33,615 nucleotides of DNA from Candidatus Limivivens merdigallinarum (lineage in GTDB: Bacteria > Bacillota > Clostridia > Lachnospirales > Lachnospiraceae), in NCBI GenBank assembly GCA_018713105.1, contig DVFT01000188.1, positions 1 through 33,615 of the forward strand, in the 5' to 3' direction. Below the pieces are notes generated by a model. It was given only the letters and a program-made list of their open reading frames with translations, searched no databases and was not told the origin of the DNA. The translations under genes were made by a program, and so were the position numbers. Of the stretch, positions 1-7,893 are shown piece by piece (within the stretch, counting starts at the first letter, position 1; each line of letters starts with the position of its first letter).

Positions 1-142
1 GGATACTGTAAAGGGCCGGACGGTGGTCTTTCAGATAGACACGGCGCATCCGGCCATATTTGCAGATGTGGTACTCCCTTGTGTCTGACAATACGAGATT
101 GGGAATCAGATAATCCCCATATTGGGTGTAGGTCAGTTTCAT
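1..142 (-). CDS. TnpV-like transposon-encoded protein, 5' part only (runs off left edge)
   Basis: The minus strand reads ATG at 142-140 behind a strong AAAGGAGG site and stays open to the window edge. The first residues are MKLTYTQYGDYLIPNL, followed by a basic stretch containing KYGRMRR and LKDHRP. This matches the start of the TnpV family, small proteins carried by Tn4451-like mobilizable transposons of Clostridia; their exact role is not established. Only about 47 codons are visible. The gene suggests that a mobile element occupies the DNA to the left and ends close to the truncated permease. The family call comes from recognising the N-terminus, not from a search. Confidence 0.72.
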   Translation of the reverse strand, partial: MKLTYTQYGDYLIPNLVLSDTREYHICKYGRMRRVYLKDHRPALYSI

Positions 143-248
143 AACGGCCTCCTTTGTGGGAATGTGTGGAGTTGACAGTTACGGTCAGGTGCAGGGCATC
201 CCTCCTTCATCACAACTGTCTTTTCATTCGCCACAAATGAGCCGCAGT

Positions 249-298
249 CATGATGTAATTTTCGGTGGTGTAATCCACCCTTTATAAATTACATCATG
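249..298. repeat. Perfect 12-bp inverted repeat with nested hairpin at permease/transposon junction
   Basis: CATGATGTAATT at 249-260 is the exact reverse complement of AATTACATCATG at 287-298. Between them GGTGG (264-268) and CCACC (275-279) form a second, inner stem. The right arm overlaps the last codons and stop of the permease. The structure may be the end of the element that carries tnpV, or a terminator for the permease transcript; the sequence alone does not decide. Confidence 0.6.
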
Positions 299-1041
299 TT
301 GATCAGTTCCGTTGCTCCGTTGGGGCCGCCGCCTGTAAGTACGAAGACGATATCAAAGGCTTTCAGTTCCTGTGAAAGCGCCAGCAGAAGGTTGATGATC
401 AGAGAAGGAAGCATATGGGGCAGCGTGATATAAAACAGGCTCTGTCTCTTGTTTGCGCCGTCCACGGCTGCTGCTTCATAGTAACTCTTGTCGATCAGCT
501 GCAAACCGGCCAGATAAATAACCATATTAAAACCTACCTGACGCCAGATTTCCACGAACATCGTGGTAGGCAGCGCCGTATCCTTGGTGGTCAGCCAGGC
601 TTTGGTAACGTTCTCCATGCCCAGAGCCATCAAAAGCTGATTTGCGAACCCATTCTCCATAAAGATGGAGCCAAAGATCAAACCGATGATCAGCGGTGAA
701 AGCATAGCTGGAAGGAAGAACACAGCTCTTAAAATATTTCTCGTTTTCAGCCCTTCGTTCAGTCCCAAAGCCAGCAGGAAACCGATGACATTTTTAAACA
801 CCGTGGTAACCAGCGCAAAGAGAATGGTCCTGCCGATTACCGCCAAAAGCTCTTTATTTTGGAAAATTTCCACATAATTGTCCCAGCCTACGAATTTTGC
901 CACTTCCGAGGTCATCCTGATCGCGTTCCAGTTGGTAAATGAATAAACGAAATTCAGGATCACCGGTACGATGAACAGAAGCGTATATATGATTACGGCA
1001 GGCAGCGCAAAATATGTTTTATAGATTTTTTTGTTATACAT
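289..1041 (-). CDS. Sugar ABC transporter permease (MalF/UgpA-like), 3'-truncated
   Basis: An inner-membrane subunit of a carbohydrate ABC importer (CUT1, MalF-like). Hydrophobic segments begin at about residue 11. The EAA loop that docks the ATPase is visible as EAAAVDGANKRQ followed by ITLP near residues 188-206. The start follows AGGAGG. The protein ends at residue 250 just after GGGPNGATELINMM, a point where relatives continue for about 45-50 residues through the last membrane span. The 3' end is therefore missing, and the adjacent DNA resembles a transposon end. It lies 71 bp downstream of the solute-binding protein gene. The second permease expected in such an operon is absent. The product is probably non-functional. 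Confidence 0.85.
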   Translation of the reverse strand: MYNKKIYKTYFALPAVIIYTLLFIVPVILNFVYSFTNWNAIRMTSEVAKFVGWDNYVEIFQNKELLAVIGRTILFALVTTVFKNVIGFLLALGLNEGLKTRNILRAVFFLPAMLSPLIIGLIFGSIFMENGFANQLLMALGMENVTKAWLTTKDTALPTTMFVEIWRQVGFNMVIYLAGLQLIDKSYYEAAAVDGANKRQSLFYITLPHMLPSLIINLLLALSQELKAFDIVFVLTGGGPNGATELINMM

Positions 1042-1054
1042 CCGTAATTCCTCC

Positions 1055-1103
1055 TAAAAGAAAATGGAGTGAAATATCGAAATATCTCACTCCAATTTTT
1101 TTT
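1055..1103 (-). terminator. Intercistronic stem-loop between binding protein and permease
   Basis: TGGAGTGA (1065-1072) pairs with TCACTCCA (1087-1094), with extra AT pairs inside. Read on the minus strand the stem is followed by TTTTCTTTT; a T run also lies on the other side (1095-1103). Such hairpins after a binding-protein gene usually cause partial termination or stabilise the upstream mRNA, so the binding protein is made in excess of the permease. Confidence 0.65.
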
Positions 1104-1112
1104 ATCCAAAGC

Positions 1113-2415
1113 TTATTCTGCTGCCGTATCAAACATTACCGCACGATAATCGTCTACGTTGGCTGCAAACTCCTCAGGAGAGAGACTTCCGTCTGCCATA
1201 CCCTGCAGGTACTGATATACGTCCGGATCCCAGTACAGAACATCTTTGATAAACATAGTAACCGAATCTTCCGCTGTCCTTGCCAGAATATCCTCTGTAG
1301 CGGAAGTAGCGTGTACGCTTTCCACATCCTTGAAGGAAGCGCTTACCAGGTCTGTTCTTGCAGCATAGTAGGTTTCCAGATTTTCATCCTCTGCCAGGAA
1401 GTTCAGCAGCTGCTTGCAGGCGTCAATGTTTTTGCTGTTCTTGTTGATAAACTTGGAAATTCCGCCGCCGTTGTCAACAGCCGTCTGGTTGTCCAGAAGC
1501 GGGCACGGGAACATTCCGAACTCATCGGTAGCGCCGTTTGCTTCCAGCTCAGCAACATATGCGGAGTAAGTGAACATCATAACGGTTTCTCTGTTCTGCA
1601 GAGAGGTGTAGCTTCCCATCCAGTCCTCAGCCTGTCCGTCGTTGGTAAAGTATTTCGGCTCGTCGCCGTCCTTGGTGGACAGAAGCTGCTGGATCTGAGC
1701 CAGACCGTCTGTAAACGCAGTCATATCGCCAAATTTGTTATCTTTGCTCTCATTTAAAGTTTCCACGAAGTCCGGATTCTCTGCATACAGAGCCGGAGTC
1801 AGCGCGTATACCCAGGACTGAGTATGCCAGGTCCCGTTGATTCCTTCATAGAGAGGAGTTACGCCCAGTTCTTTGATCTGATCGCAAAGTGCGATAAACT
1901 CATCCCAGGTGGTGGGAACCTCCAGATTGTTCTCCTCAAAGAAGGTTTTGTTATAGAGAACGCCTTCGTAATCAATGCCCCAAGTACTGAATCCGTAGAG
2001 CGAACCGTCATGGCTGTTCGCCTCTACTGCCCAGTCCTCCATGTTTTCCACCCATGGCTCATCGGAAAGATCCACTGCCACATCGGTAATACCATCGGAT
2101 ACCATCGGATACCATCTGGCTGCCTGCGGTATACATAAACATATCCACCGCGTCGCTTCCGCCTGACAGCGTGGTTCCAAGAAGAGTCGTATACTCATTA
2201 TCCGGGGACAGCGTTACCTTAACCTTGATGCCTGTCTCTTCCTCAAATTTGTCAAAAAGCTCATTGTCCACATCCTTGATCCAGTTCTGGGACGCCATCA
2301 GGGTGATCTCCTGATTTTCAGACGCTTCCACATTCAGCGCACCTGCGCCTGCTCCCAGGGTTCCTGCTGCCATCGCCATAGTCATCATCACTGACAAGAT
2401 TCTCTTTCTTTTCAT
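1113..2415 (-). pseudogene. Extracellular sugar-binding protein (SBP family 1) broken by a frameshift
   Basis: The product is the substrate-capture subunit of a carbohydrate ABC transporter. The start is ATG 2415 behind AAAGGAGGA, giving MKRKRILSVMMTMAMAAG, an export signal with no lipobox cysteine. The N-terminal frame runs through EETGIKVKVTLSP to QMVSDGIRWYYR and then leaves register. The rest (VDLSDEPW...GFSTWGIDYEGVLYNKTFF...) is in another frame. The break is a tandem 10-bp duplication at 2091-2110. Removing one copy restores QMVSDGITDVAVDL and one continuous protein of about 430 residues, the usual length for the family. Either a recent pseudogene or a slippage-switchable allele. The promoter is at 2471-2498. 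Confidence 0.85.
2091..2110. repeat. Tandem 10-bp duplication that frameshifts the binding-protein gene
   Basis: ACCATCGGAT occurs twice head to tail (2091-2100 and 2101-2110) and is followed by ACCATCTGG. Ten bases is not a multiple of three, so the extra copy shifts the reading frame of the solute-binding protein. One copy gives an open frame. Confidence 0.9.
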
Positions 2416-2470
2416 GCTTCTCCTCCTTTTTTCTCCTTTCGGATCGTTCCGTGTTTCTTTGGTAATTCTC

Positions 2471-2498
2471 ATTATACTCGGAATTTTTGTTTTTCAAA
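2471..2498 (-). promoter_or_regulatory. Putative sigma-A promoter of the sugar-binding protein gene
   Basis: On the minus strand TTTGAA (2498-2493) and TATAAT (2476-2471) are separated by 16 bp. The predicted transcript start lies about 50 nt before ATG 2415. Confidence 0.55.
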
Positions 2499-2556
2499 GG
2501 CACAAACATGACTTGTGGGGGTGCATTTTTTATACTATTGAAAATAGGGGCAAAAA

Positions 2557-3386
2557 TCAAACAGTCCTCTCCCAGGTTCGGAATACCTCTTCCACGTTTT
2601 CCGGCTTCGCTCCCGGCCCAAACTCGCATTGTGCGATAGCGCCCCCGTTTTTCCAAAAAGCTTCTCTTAATCTTTCTACCGCATTCCGAATCTCCTCCAA
2701 AGACCCATGAGGAAGCAGATGCTGGCGGTCTATTTCTCCCCAAAACGTAATCTGCCCGGCAAATGCTTTCAGCTTCTCCGGCCCCATACAAAAGACCTGG
2801 CAATTCAAAGCATCCACACCGATTTCAATTAAATCAGGCAGAAAAGGAAGAATATACCCATCAGAATGCATAAAAATTTTCTTATGATATTTTCTCGCAA
2901 TCGCAGTATAATCCTGATACATGGGTTTAAAGAGACTTCTCCACGTCTTTGCGTCGATCAGCATACTGTTCTGAGCTCCCCAATCGTCCATAAATTTGAT
3001 TGCGTCCACATCCGTCTTTGCCCATTGTTCCAGCATTTCACAATAAAAATCATGAAGCCTGCCCATAAACCGCAGCATTCCCTTTGGGCGATAGATCAGA
3101 TCTGCATAGAAATCTTCGGTTCCTCTCAAGAATTGGAGCCGCTCAAAAGGCCGGGGACTTAAAGCCGACAGAACAAATCCACCGCAAAGGGATCTCCTTG
3201 GACAAGCGGCTCCTCTCTGTAAGCTTCCGGCGCCCCTGCAATATCGTCCGGATATTTCTTCTGAAGCTCCTCCAAAAATTCTGGATACTGCAGCTCGGCC
3301 CATTTCAGCAGCCATTTATGTCTTGGGACTTTTCCTGTGGTGTTGTTAAATTCCAGTGTCTGTTTTACTAATTCTCTTGACTTCAT
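2557..3386 (-). pseudogene. URO-D-family protein with internal deletion and frameshift
   Basis: This is a second copy of the gene at 5644-6654, close in sequence over its whole remaining length: SRELVKQTLEF at the start, then MHSDGYILPFLPDL, TFWGEIDRQHLL and CEFGPGAKPENV near the end. The first frame runs from ATG 3386 (behind GGAGG) to QGDPFAVD and stops soon after. The other frame resumes at FVLSALSPRPFE. Compared with the intact paralog, about 62 codons (paralog residues 68-129) are missing at the join near 3170-3185. The family holds uroporphyrinogen decarboxylase and methyltransferases of the MtaA type; the true substrate is unknown. A weak promoter (TTGACC, 17 bp, TACCAT) lies at 3435-3463. 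Confidence 0.85.
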
Positions 3387-3544
3387 CATTGACCTCCATT
3401 CTCCGGGATATCGCCCTATATTGTAATAATATTTATGGTATCAATCCCATAATAGCAGGTCAATTTTATTTAATTTTTTTACTTTTTCATAATTAAGCAG
3501 AATTTTTGGGGCATTTTCACAAATATTTCTTACCATAAAAGTTC

Positions 3545-3582
3545 AGTAGCGGGTGCGACTCCTATGAGCCGCACCCGCCACT
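3545..3582 (-). terminator. Long GC-rich stem-loop downstream of the Rpn-like gene
   Basis: GCGGGTGCG (3549-3557) pairs perfectly with CGCACCCGC (3570-3578). A further CTC/GAG stem lies inside and an AGT/ACT pair outside. It begins just after the stop codon at 3585. No clean T run follows on the minus strand, so it may be an mRNA-stabilising hairpin rather than a terminator. Confidence 0.5.
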
Positions 3583-3584
3583 AA

Positions 3585-4628
3585 CTAGATTTCAGTATTT
3601 TTCTTTTGTTTCTTTTCTATCACATTGCGGATCGTGTCTTCGTCCGTTTCCAACTCCTCCGCTATTTCCGGGATACGCTTCCCTTTCGCCAGCTTCTTTT
3701 GAATCAGAGAAAAAAGCAAACCTTCCTCTCCAGCTATTCTGCCTTCCTCAAAATGCTGCTCCCTTTCCATCCTCATATGCTTTTCCTGGTCGTATTCAAA
3801 GATACTCATATACTTCGCCTCCGCACGGTTTTTCAGAAGGAACTCTCTTAAGATTCCCTCCTGAATGCATTCTGTGATTGCCCGTTCCACGGCTTCCTCC
3901 AGCGGCATCTCGTGACTATATCTTCGAATCCTATCTGTATATTCCGTATAATCCTTCAAGGTACTGCAGGCTTCCATAAGCTTCTCATTATAGCCTTTGT
4001 TGATATTCAGCATCAATGCCTGAAGCTCCAGACCGAACGCCTCTTCTTCTGTCCCGCCTGTTTCTCCTTGACAATACAGATCGGATAGCCTTAATATCTT
4101 ACGTTCCGGCTCCTCCTGCTCACCATTATAAAAAATGATGAATTGAGGCGGTGGAATCTGTACTTTCTTTGTACCATACAGATTGTCCTCTTTCGTAAGC
4201 TTTGAGTATTCGCTGGCTATATACAGCAGAAACCTCAGGGGCAAATTCGGACTATAGGTAGATTGATGCTCATACAGAGACAACCGGGCGTCAATCACAA
4301 AGGATACGTCATTCTTCACGGTCATATAGATTGCATTCTCCAGAGTGTTGATCTCAAGCAGTTCCGGATCTTTGTAATGTTTTCCGCTTATCGCATTATA
4401 CAATTCCAACAAGTTCCTTTTATCCTCGAAAATCATGATAAAAATGGTGGACTTATACGTCCTGTTTGGCTTTGGTGAGTAATAGCACCGAAAATATTTT
4501 GTTCTTCTATTACTGTAAATTAGAATTTCAGATACGGACAAGCCGTTTGGAACAGAACCTTGTAAGGAAATATAATGCTTTGCATTTATTCTAACATGTG
4601 GATTCCGGATCCGCAACTTAAATTCCAT
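3585..4628 (-). CDS. Rpn-family recombination-promoting nuclease / putative transposase (PD-(D/E)XK)
   Basis: The core NDVSFVIDARLSLYEHQST followed by NLPLRFLLYIASEY carries the D...ExQ pattern of the PD-(D/E)XK nuclease fold found in Rpn (YhgA-like) proteins. The segment FIIFYNGEQEEPERKILRLSDLY is also typical. These proteins are DNA endonucleases, RecA-independent recombination-promoting in E. coli, and abundant in gut Clostridia. The C-terminus has a charged helical region and a helix-turn-helix-like end (IPEIAEELETDEDTIRNVI). The start is uncertain. Family members begin around KPNRTYKSTIF, about 57 codons into this frame, yet no good start codon or ribosome site is seen there. ATG 4628 has no ribosome site and overlaps the end of the upstream pseudogene. 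Confidence 0.72.
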   Translation of the reverse strand: MEFKLRIRNPHVRINAKHYISLQGSVPNGLSVSEILIYSNRRTKYFRCYYSPKPNRTYKSTIFIMIFEDKRNLLELYNAISGKHYKDPELLEINTLENAIYMTVKNDVSFVIDARLSLYEHQSTYSPNLPLRFLLYIASEYSKLTKEDNLYGTKKVQIPPPQFIIFYNGEQEEPERKILRLSDLYCQGETGGTEEEAFGLELQALMLNINKGYNEKLMEACSTLKDYTEYTDRIRRYSHEMPLEEAVERAITECIQEGILREFLLKNRAEAKYMSIFEYDQEKHMRMEREQHFEEGRIAGEEGLLFSLIQKKLAKGKRIPEIAEELETDEDTIRNVIEKKQKKNTEI

Positions 4629-5621
4629 GATAAACCGCTGACAAAAGATCCACTACCACTTCCTCCCCTCCCCCAATCTCAACCTCCTTCAGCTTCTCAA
4701 AATACCGATGTCCAAGCGGCTGATTTTCTCCCGGTTCATCCACCAGAACCTTTACCTTCGCCGCATAGGGAGTCGGGGTTTTTGATCATCAGAGACTTCT
4801 TCTCTTCATCCTGCCACTTTGCCGTTATATGGTCAAAACACCACAGCTTCTTTTCCTTGACGTTCACATGGATCCCCAGAATTTCCACATAGTTCAACAT
4901 CATGCTCACATCCGGCCAGTTGTCTCCGTAGAGAAAACCGCCCACAGTCTCCTTTCCTTCCCAGTCGCTGGCCTGGACACGTTCGTTCATGTATCCGGGC
5001 TGAAGCAGCCTGCCGTCCAATATCCTGATCCGCCGCTCAGTAAGAGAGACGAACTGCGGAAGTGCACGGCTGATATAGGAAAGCCATTTCAGATAACGTT
5101 TTTCCCCGGTGGCGTGGTACAGCTTCAGAATAGAATTTTCAGACAGTGTGCAGATCCCCGGATCCGTAGCCGCGCTGGCGGTATCTCCCTGAACCAGCTC
5201 TTCTTTCTCCATATCAATAAAGCTTGTTTTTCCATTCTCGACCTAAAAAGCGGCTGCAGGTTCTCCGCCGGAAAGTGATATATGCGTATTTTCATCTCAA
5301 TCCGTTCTCCAAAAGGCGGAATGATCCCTTCGTCATCGGAGGGCATATATCAGGTTGGATAAAATCCGGTATAACATTCGTTAATCTTATGCTGCCCCAG
5401 TATCAGCATTCCTTGTTTCCGTTCCCGGGAACAGCTTCCCAGTGTTTCGCCCCGGATCACAAACTATTCTTCTCCGCTATTTTCTGTTTTCAGGCAGCCA
5501 ATCTGTACCGGAAAACTGTGAACGCCTTTCTCTGCTCCTTCTGTTTTCCGTCCAGCTCCCAGACCTCCTCCCTTACGGGAACGTTGCCTTCATATTCTTT
5601 TAAGATGATCTGGTATTCCAT
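4618..5621 (-). pseudogene. Remnant of an unrecognised gene with several frameshifts, downstream partner of the URO-D-family gene
   Basis: A good start (ATG 5621 behind AGGAGG, 22 bp after the URO-D-family stop) gives MEYQIILKEYEGNVPVREEV and stops after 43 codons. Coding-like text then continues in other frames: PSDDEGIIPPFGERIEMKIR (about 5346-5290), a 158-codon stretch (5212-4736) with GICTLSENSILKLYHATGEKRYLKWL and RVQASDWEGKETVGGFLYGDNWPD, and finally YAAKVKVLVDE to a TAA at 4620-4618. Pieced together it would be about 330 residues. The middle has an alpha-helical, glycosidase-like look and the end looks like a beta-sandwich, but I do not recognise the family. The spacing says it was co-transcribed with the URO-D-family gene. 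Confidence 0.65.
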
Positions 5622-5643
5622 GATCAGTCCTCCTCTTCTCCGT

Positions 5644-6654
5644 TCAGCTCAGTTCCTCCCATGCTTTGTAAACCTCATACACATTCTCCGGTTTAGCTCC
5701 CGGTCCGAACTCGCACTGGGCAATGCAGCCGCCCTCTCTCCACAAGGTTTCCTTCACGCTTTTTACAGCCCGCTGGATATCCTCTGTGGTTCCTTCTACC
5801 AGGAGGTGCTGGCGGTCGATCTCACCCCAGAACGTGATCTTCCCCGCCAGTGGCTCCAGGGCATCCAGTCCCATACAGAAGATCTGGGAATTGACCGCAT
5901 CCAGCCCCATTTCTATCAGATCCGGCAGAATATCCAGGATAAAACCGTCCGAATGCATAAAAATCTTTTTGCCGTGTCTTTTGGCAATTTCGATATAATC
6001 CCGGTACATGGGCTTAAAGATTTCTCTCCAAATGGCAGGATTGATAAGAAGGCTTCTCTGACTTCCCCAGTCATCCATAAACGTCAGCGCATCCACCTTC
6101 GTTTTCGCCCATTCCTCCAGAAGCTCACAGTAGAAGGCATGCATCCTCTCCATGAATTTCTTCATGCCTTCCGGAATGTCCAGAAGATCCATGTAAAGAT
6201 TCTCTGTCTTTCGGATAAACTGAAGCTGCTCAAAGGGTCTGGGGCAACAGGTGCTCAGCACAAAACAGTCTGTATTCTCACAGAAACGGTTTACCTCCTC
6301 CCGGTCAAAGGTCAGCCATTCCTTTGGGATATGGATCTGGCTGACATCCTCCCAGTCCTCATCCTGTACCAGGGGAGTCCGCACCTCCCCGATAATGCCC
6401 TCAAAAATATTTTCCACCAGGCAGCCCCAGGCGTCTCTGCTGGTTCCTTTCCGATAGGGATCTCCCTCCTCAATGGTTCGCTCTCCCAGGATATTTGGGG
6501 CGCCAATGATGTCCTCGGGGTAGTCGCAGCGTATTTTCTTAATCATATCCGGATAATTCCACTCACTGTAGGGCAGCGTCCACATCTGCCGGGGTACCTT
6601 TCCCGTCTTATTTTCAAATTCCAAAGTCCTATAGACCAGTTCTCTCGATGTCAT
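5644..6654 (-). CDS. Uroporphyrinogen-decarboxylase-family protein (intact)
   Basis: A 336-residue member of the URO-D/MtaA superfamily, a TIM-barrel fold. Visible landmarks are FMDDWGSQRSLLI (about 210-222), KKIFMHSDGFILDILPDL (about 244-261), ITFWGEIDRQHLL (about 288-300) and CIAQCEFGPGAKPENVYEV near the C-terminus. In MtaA-type methyltransferases a His and two Cys bind zinc; here the His of MHSDG and the Cys of AQCEFGPG are candidates. No heme or corrinoid genes are nearby, and the neighbours are sugar-uptake genes, so true uroporphyrinogen decarboxylation is unlikely. The start has AGGAAAAAG upstream, and a promoter lies at 6706-6733. It is the only undamaged member of its cluster. Confidence 0.85.
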   Translation of the reverse strand: MTSRELVYRTLEFENKTGKVPRQMWTLPYSEWNYPDMIKKIRCDYPEDIIGAPNILGERTIEEGDPYRKGTSRDAWGCLVENIFEGIIGEVRTPLVQDEDWEDVSQIHIPKEWLTFDREEVNRFCENTDCFVLSTCCPRPFEQLQFIRKTENLYMDLLDIPEGMKKFMERMHAFYCELLEEWAKTKVDALTFMDDWGSQRSLLINPAIWREIFKPMYRDYIEIAKRHGKKIFMHSDGFILDILPDLIEMGLDAVNSQIFCMGLDALEPLAGKITFWGEIDRQHLLVEGTTEDIQRAVKSVKETLWREGGCIAQCEFGPGAKPENVYEVYKAWEELS

Positions 6655-6705
6655 TCTCTTTTTCCTTTCCTGCTGCTTTGATGAGACTATTGATAGATTT
6701 TTATT

Positions 6706-6733
6706 ATTATATCTTTTTTATATTCTGGATCAA
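6706..6733 (-). promoter_or_regulatory. Putative promoter of the URO-D-family gene
   Basis: On the minus strand TTGATC (6733-6728) and TATAAT (6711-6706) are separated by 16 bp in an AT-rich stretch. The start codon is about 50 bp downstream. Confidence 0.55.
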
Positions 6734-7117
6734 AGAGAGAAATATGACTTTTCATGGAGGATTTTTTCGACTTATACCGTGGACGCACACTGCCCCGTAC
6801 AGCTCACAGCTAACACTATTCGCTGACCGTTGCCCGTCGGATATCCGCATGTCTGTGCAAGCAAGCTTGCCCCTCCGAGCACACTTGCGCAAAAAGAAGC
6901 TGCCAGTCCATAGACGATGACCCTATGCCGCAGCAGCTCCTCATAGCTATTCCTATATCCTTATTTTTCCAATAACAGTCTGATAATTCCCGGCTCACTC
7001 TTCCTTCTTCTCAGAAAATACTGATAGCAATCCAAGGAAATATCACATCAAACCCAGTGCATCAGAACGCAAAATCCAGCGTCAGCCAGCTTCGATATAT
7101 CCTGGCACTGCAGCCCG
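6734..7117. other. Intergenic stretch without a supported gene
   Basis: About 380 bp between the recR stop and the URO-D promoter. A 60-codon minus frame at 6816-6998 lacks a ribosome site and is not credible. The part 6800-6910 contains the palindrome GCAAGCTTGC and looks like a dispersed intergenic repeat, which I cannot confirm. No clear terminator for recR was found. Confidence 0.45.
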
Positions 7118-7714
7118 TCAGAGTTCCACCCTGCCCTCCAATGCCCTGAGAAGCGTCACCTCATCAATATACTCCAGATCTCCTCCAACCGGCACGCCGC
7201 TGGCGATCCGGCTGACCTTGATTCCGGTGGGTTTGATCAGCTTGCTGATGTACATGGCGGTGGTCTCTCCCTCCAGGCTTGAATTGGTGGCAATGATGAC
7301 TTCCTTCACGTCCCCTTCCAGCCGCCGCATCAGCTCCTTCAGCTTGATGTCGTTTGGACCGATTCCCAGCATCGGGGAAATGGCTCCGTGGAGCACATGG
7401 TACACACCTTCATACTTTCCGGTCTTTTCATAAGCTGCCAGATCCCTGGTATTCTCCACCACCATGATGGTCTCATGATCCCTCTTGTCATTGCGGCAGA
7501 TGGGACAGAGTTCCTGATCCGTAAGCGTAAAGCATTCTTTGCAGTAGCGCACATTCTTACGCGCTTCCAGAATGGTATTGGAAAGCCGTTCCACCTCTTC
7601 CATGGGACGGTTAATCAGATGAAACGCCAGACGCTGTGCTGATTTTGCCCCGACGCCAGGCAGCTTGGAAAGCTCTTCAATTAACTGGCTGATTTGTTTG
7701 CTGTAGTATTCCAT
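7118..7714 (-). CDS. recR: Recombination mediator protein RecR
   Basis: RecR acts in the RecFOR pathway, loading RecA on single-stranded gaps. The 198-residue protein has the family's normal length and all its parts: a helix-hairpin-helix ([19 protein letters not shown], 15-33), a four-cysteine zinc site (C58, C61, C70, C73), a TOPRIM domain beginning at about residue 81 ([16 protein letters not shown]), and the C-terminal [16 protein letters not shown] motif. The start follows TTAGGAGG. In most Firmicutes recR directly follows dnaX and ybaB. Here two FN3-protein loci lie between ybaB and recR, and recR has its own promoter, whose DNA matches a piece of dnaX. Confidence 0.97.
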   Translation of the reverse strand: MEYYSKQISQLIEELSKLPGVGAKSAQRLAFHLINRPMEEVERLSNTILEARKNVRYCKECFTLTDQELCPICRNDKRDHETIMVVENTRDLAAYEKTGKYEGVYHVLHGAISPMLGIGPNDIKLKELMRRLEGDVKEVIIATNSSLEGETTAMYISKLIKPTGIKVSRIASGVPVGGDLEYIDEVTLLRALEGRVEL

Positions 7715-7756
7715 CTATATCGGAAACCTCCTAAAATACTCTATTTGATCATCCTA

Positions 7757-7797
7757 CAGCCATTATCATACCAGATTCCCGCTTTTTTTCAAGTACC
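7757..7797. repeat. 41-bp segment duplicated from dnaX, lying upstream of recR
   Basis: Positions 7757-7797 match 11504-11544 inside dnaX at 39 of 41 bases; the differences are at 7763 and 7780. Both copies have the same orientation. The copy here is non-coding and supplies the apparent recR promoter. Confidence 0.9.
7765..7792 (-). promoter_or_regulatory. Putative recR promoter within the dnaX-like segment
   Basis: On the minus strand TTGAAA (7792-7787), a 16-bp spacer and TATGAT (7770-7765). It is about 50 bp upstream of the recR start. The same -35 and -10 elements occur in the dnaX coding copy. Confidence 0.55.
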
Positions 7798-7831
7798 GCT
7801 GTCTCCTCATTGTCTCGTTTACTTTTCCGGC

Positions 7832-7860
7832 TTGACCCTCGCCATCGTTTTTTCTATAAT
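7832..7860 (+). promoter_or_regulatory. Promoter of the FN3-protein pseudogene
   Basis: TTGACC (7832-7837), an exact 17-bp spacer and TATAAT (7855-7860). It is followed by a GAGGGGG ribosome site and ATG 7894, so the broken gene may still be transcribed. Confidence 0.75.
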
Positions 7861-7893
7861 ACTGGTAAAACGATAGAGGGGGTATGCTTATTT

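Noticed and set aside
5224..6681. A 485-codon open frame on the plus strand
   Set aside because: It lies antisense to the intact URO-D-family gene and the neighbouring remnant, has no ribosome site, and its protein has no recognisable domains. The minus frame has clear family motifs.
6816..6998. 60-codon gene on the minus strand
   Set aside because: No ribosome site and no family; more likely part of a non-coding repeat.
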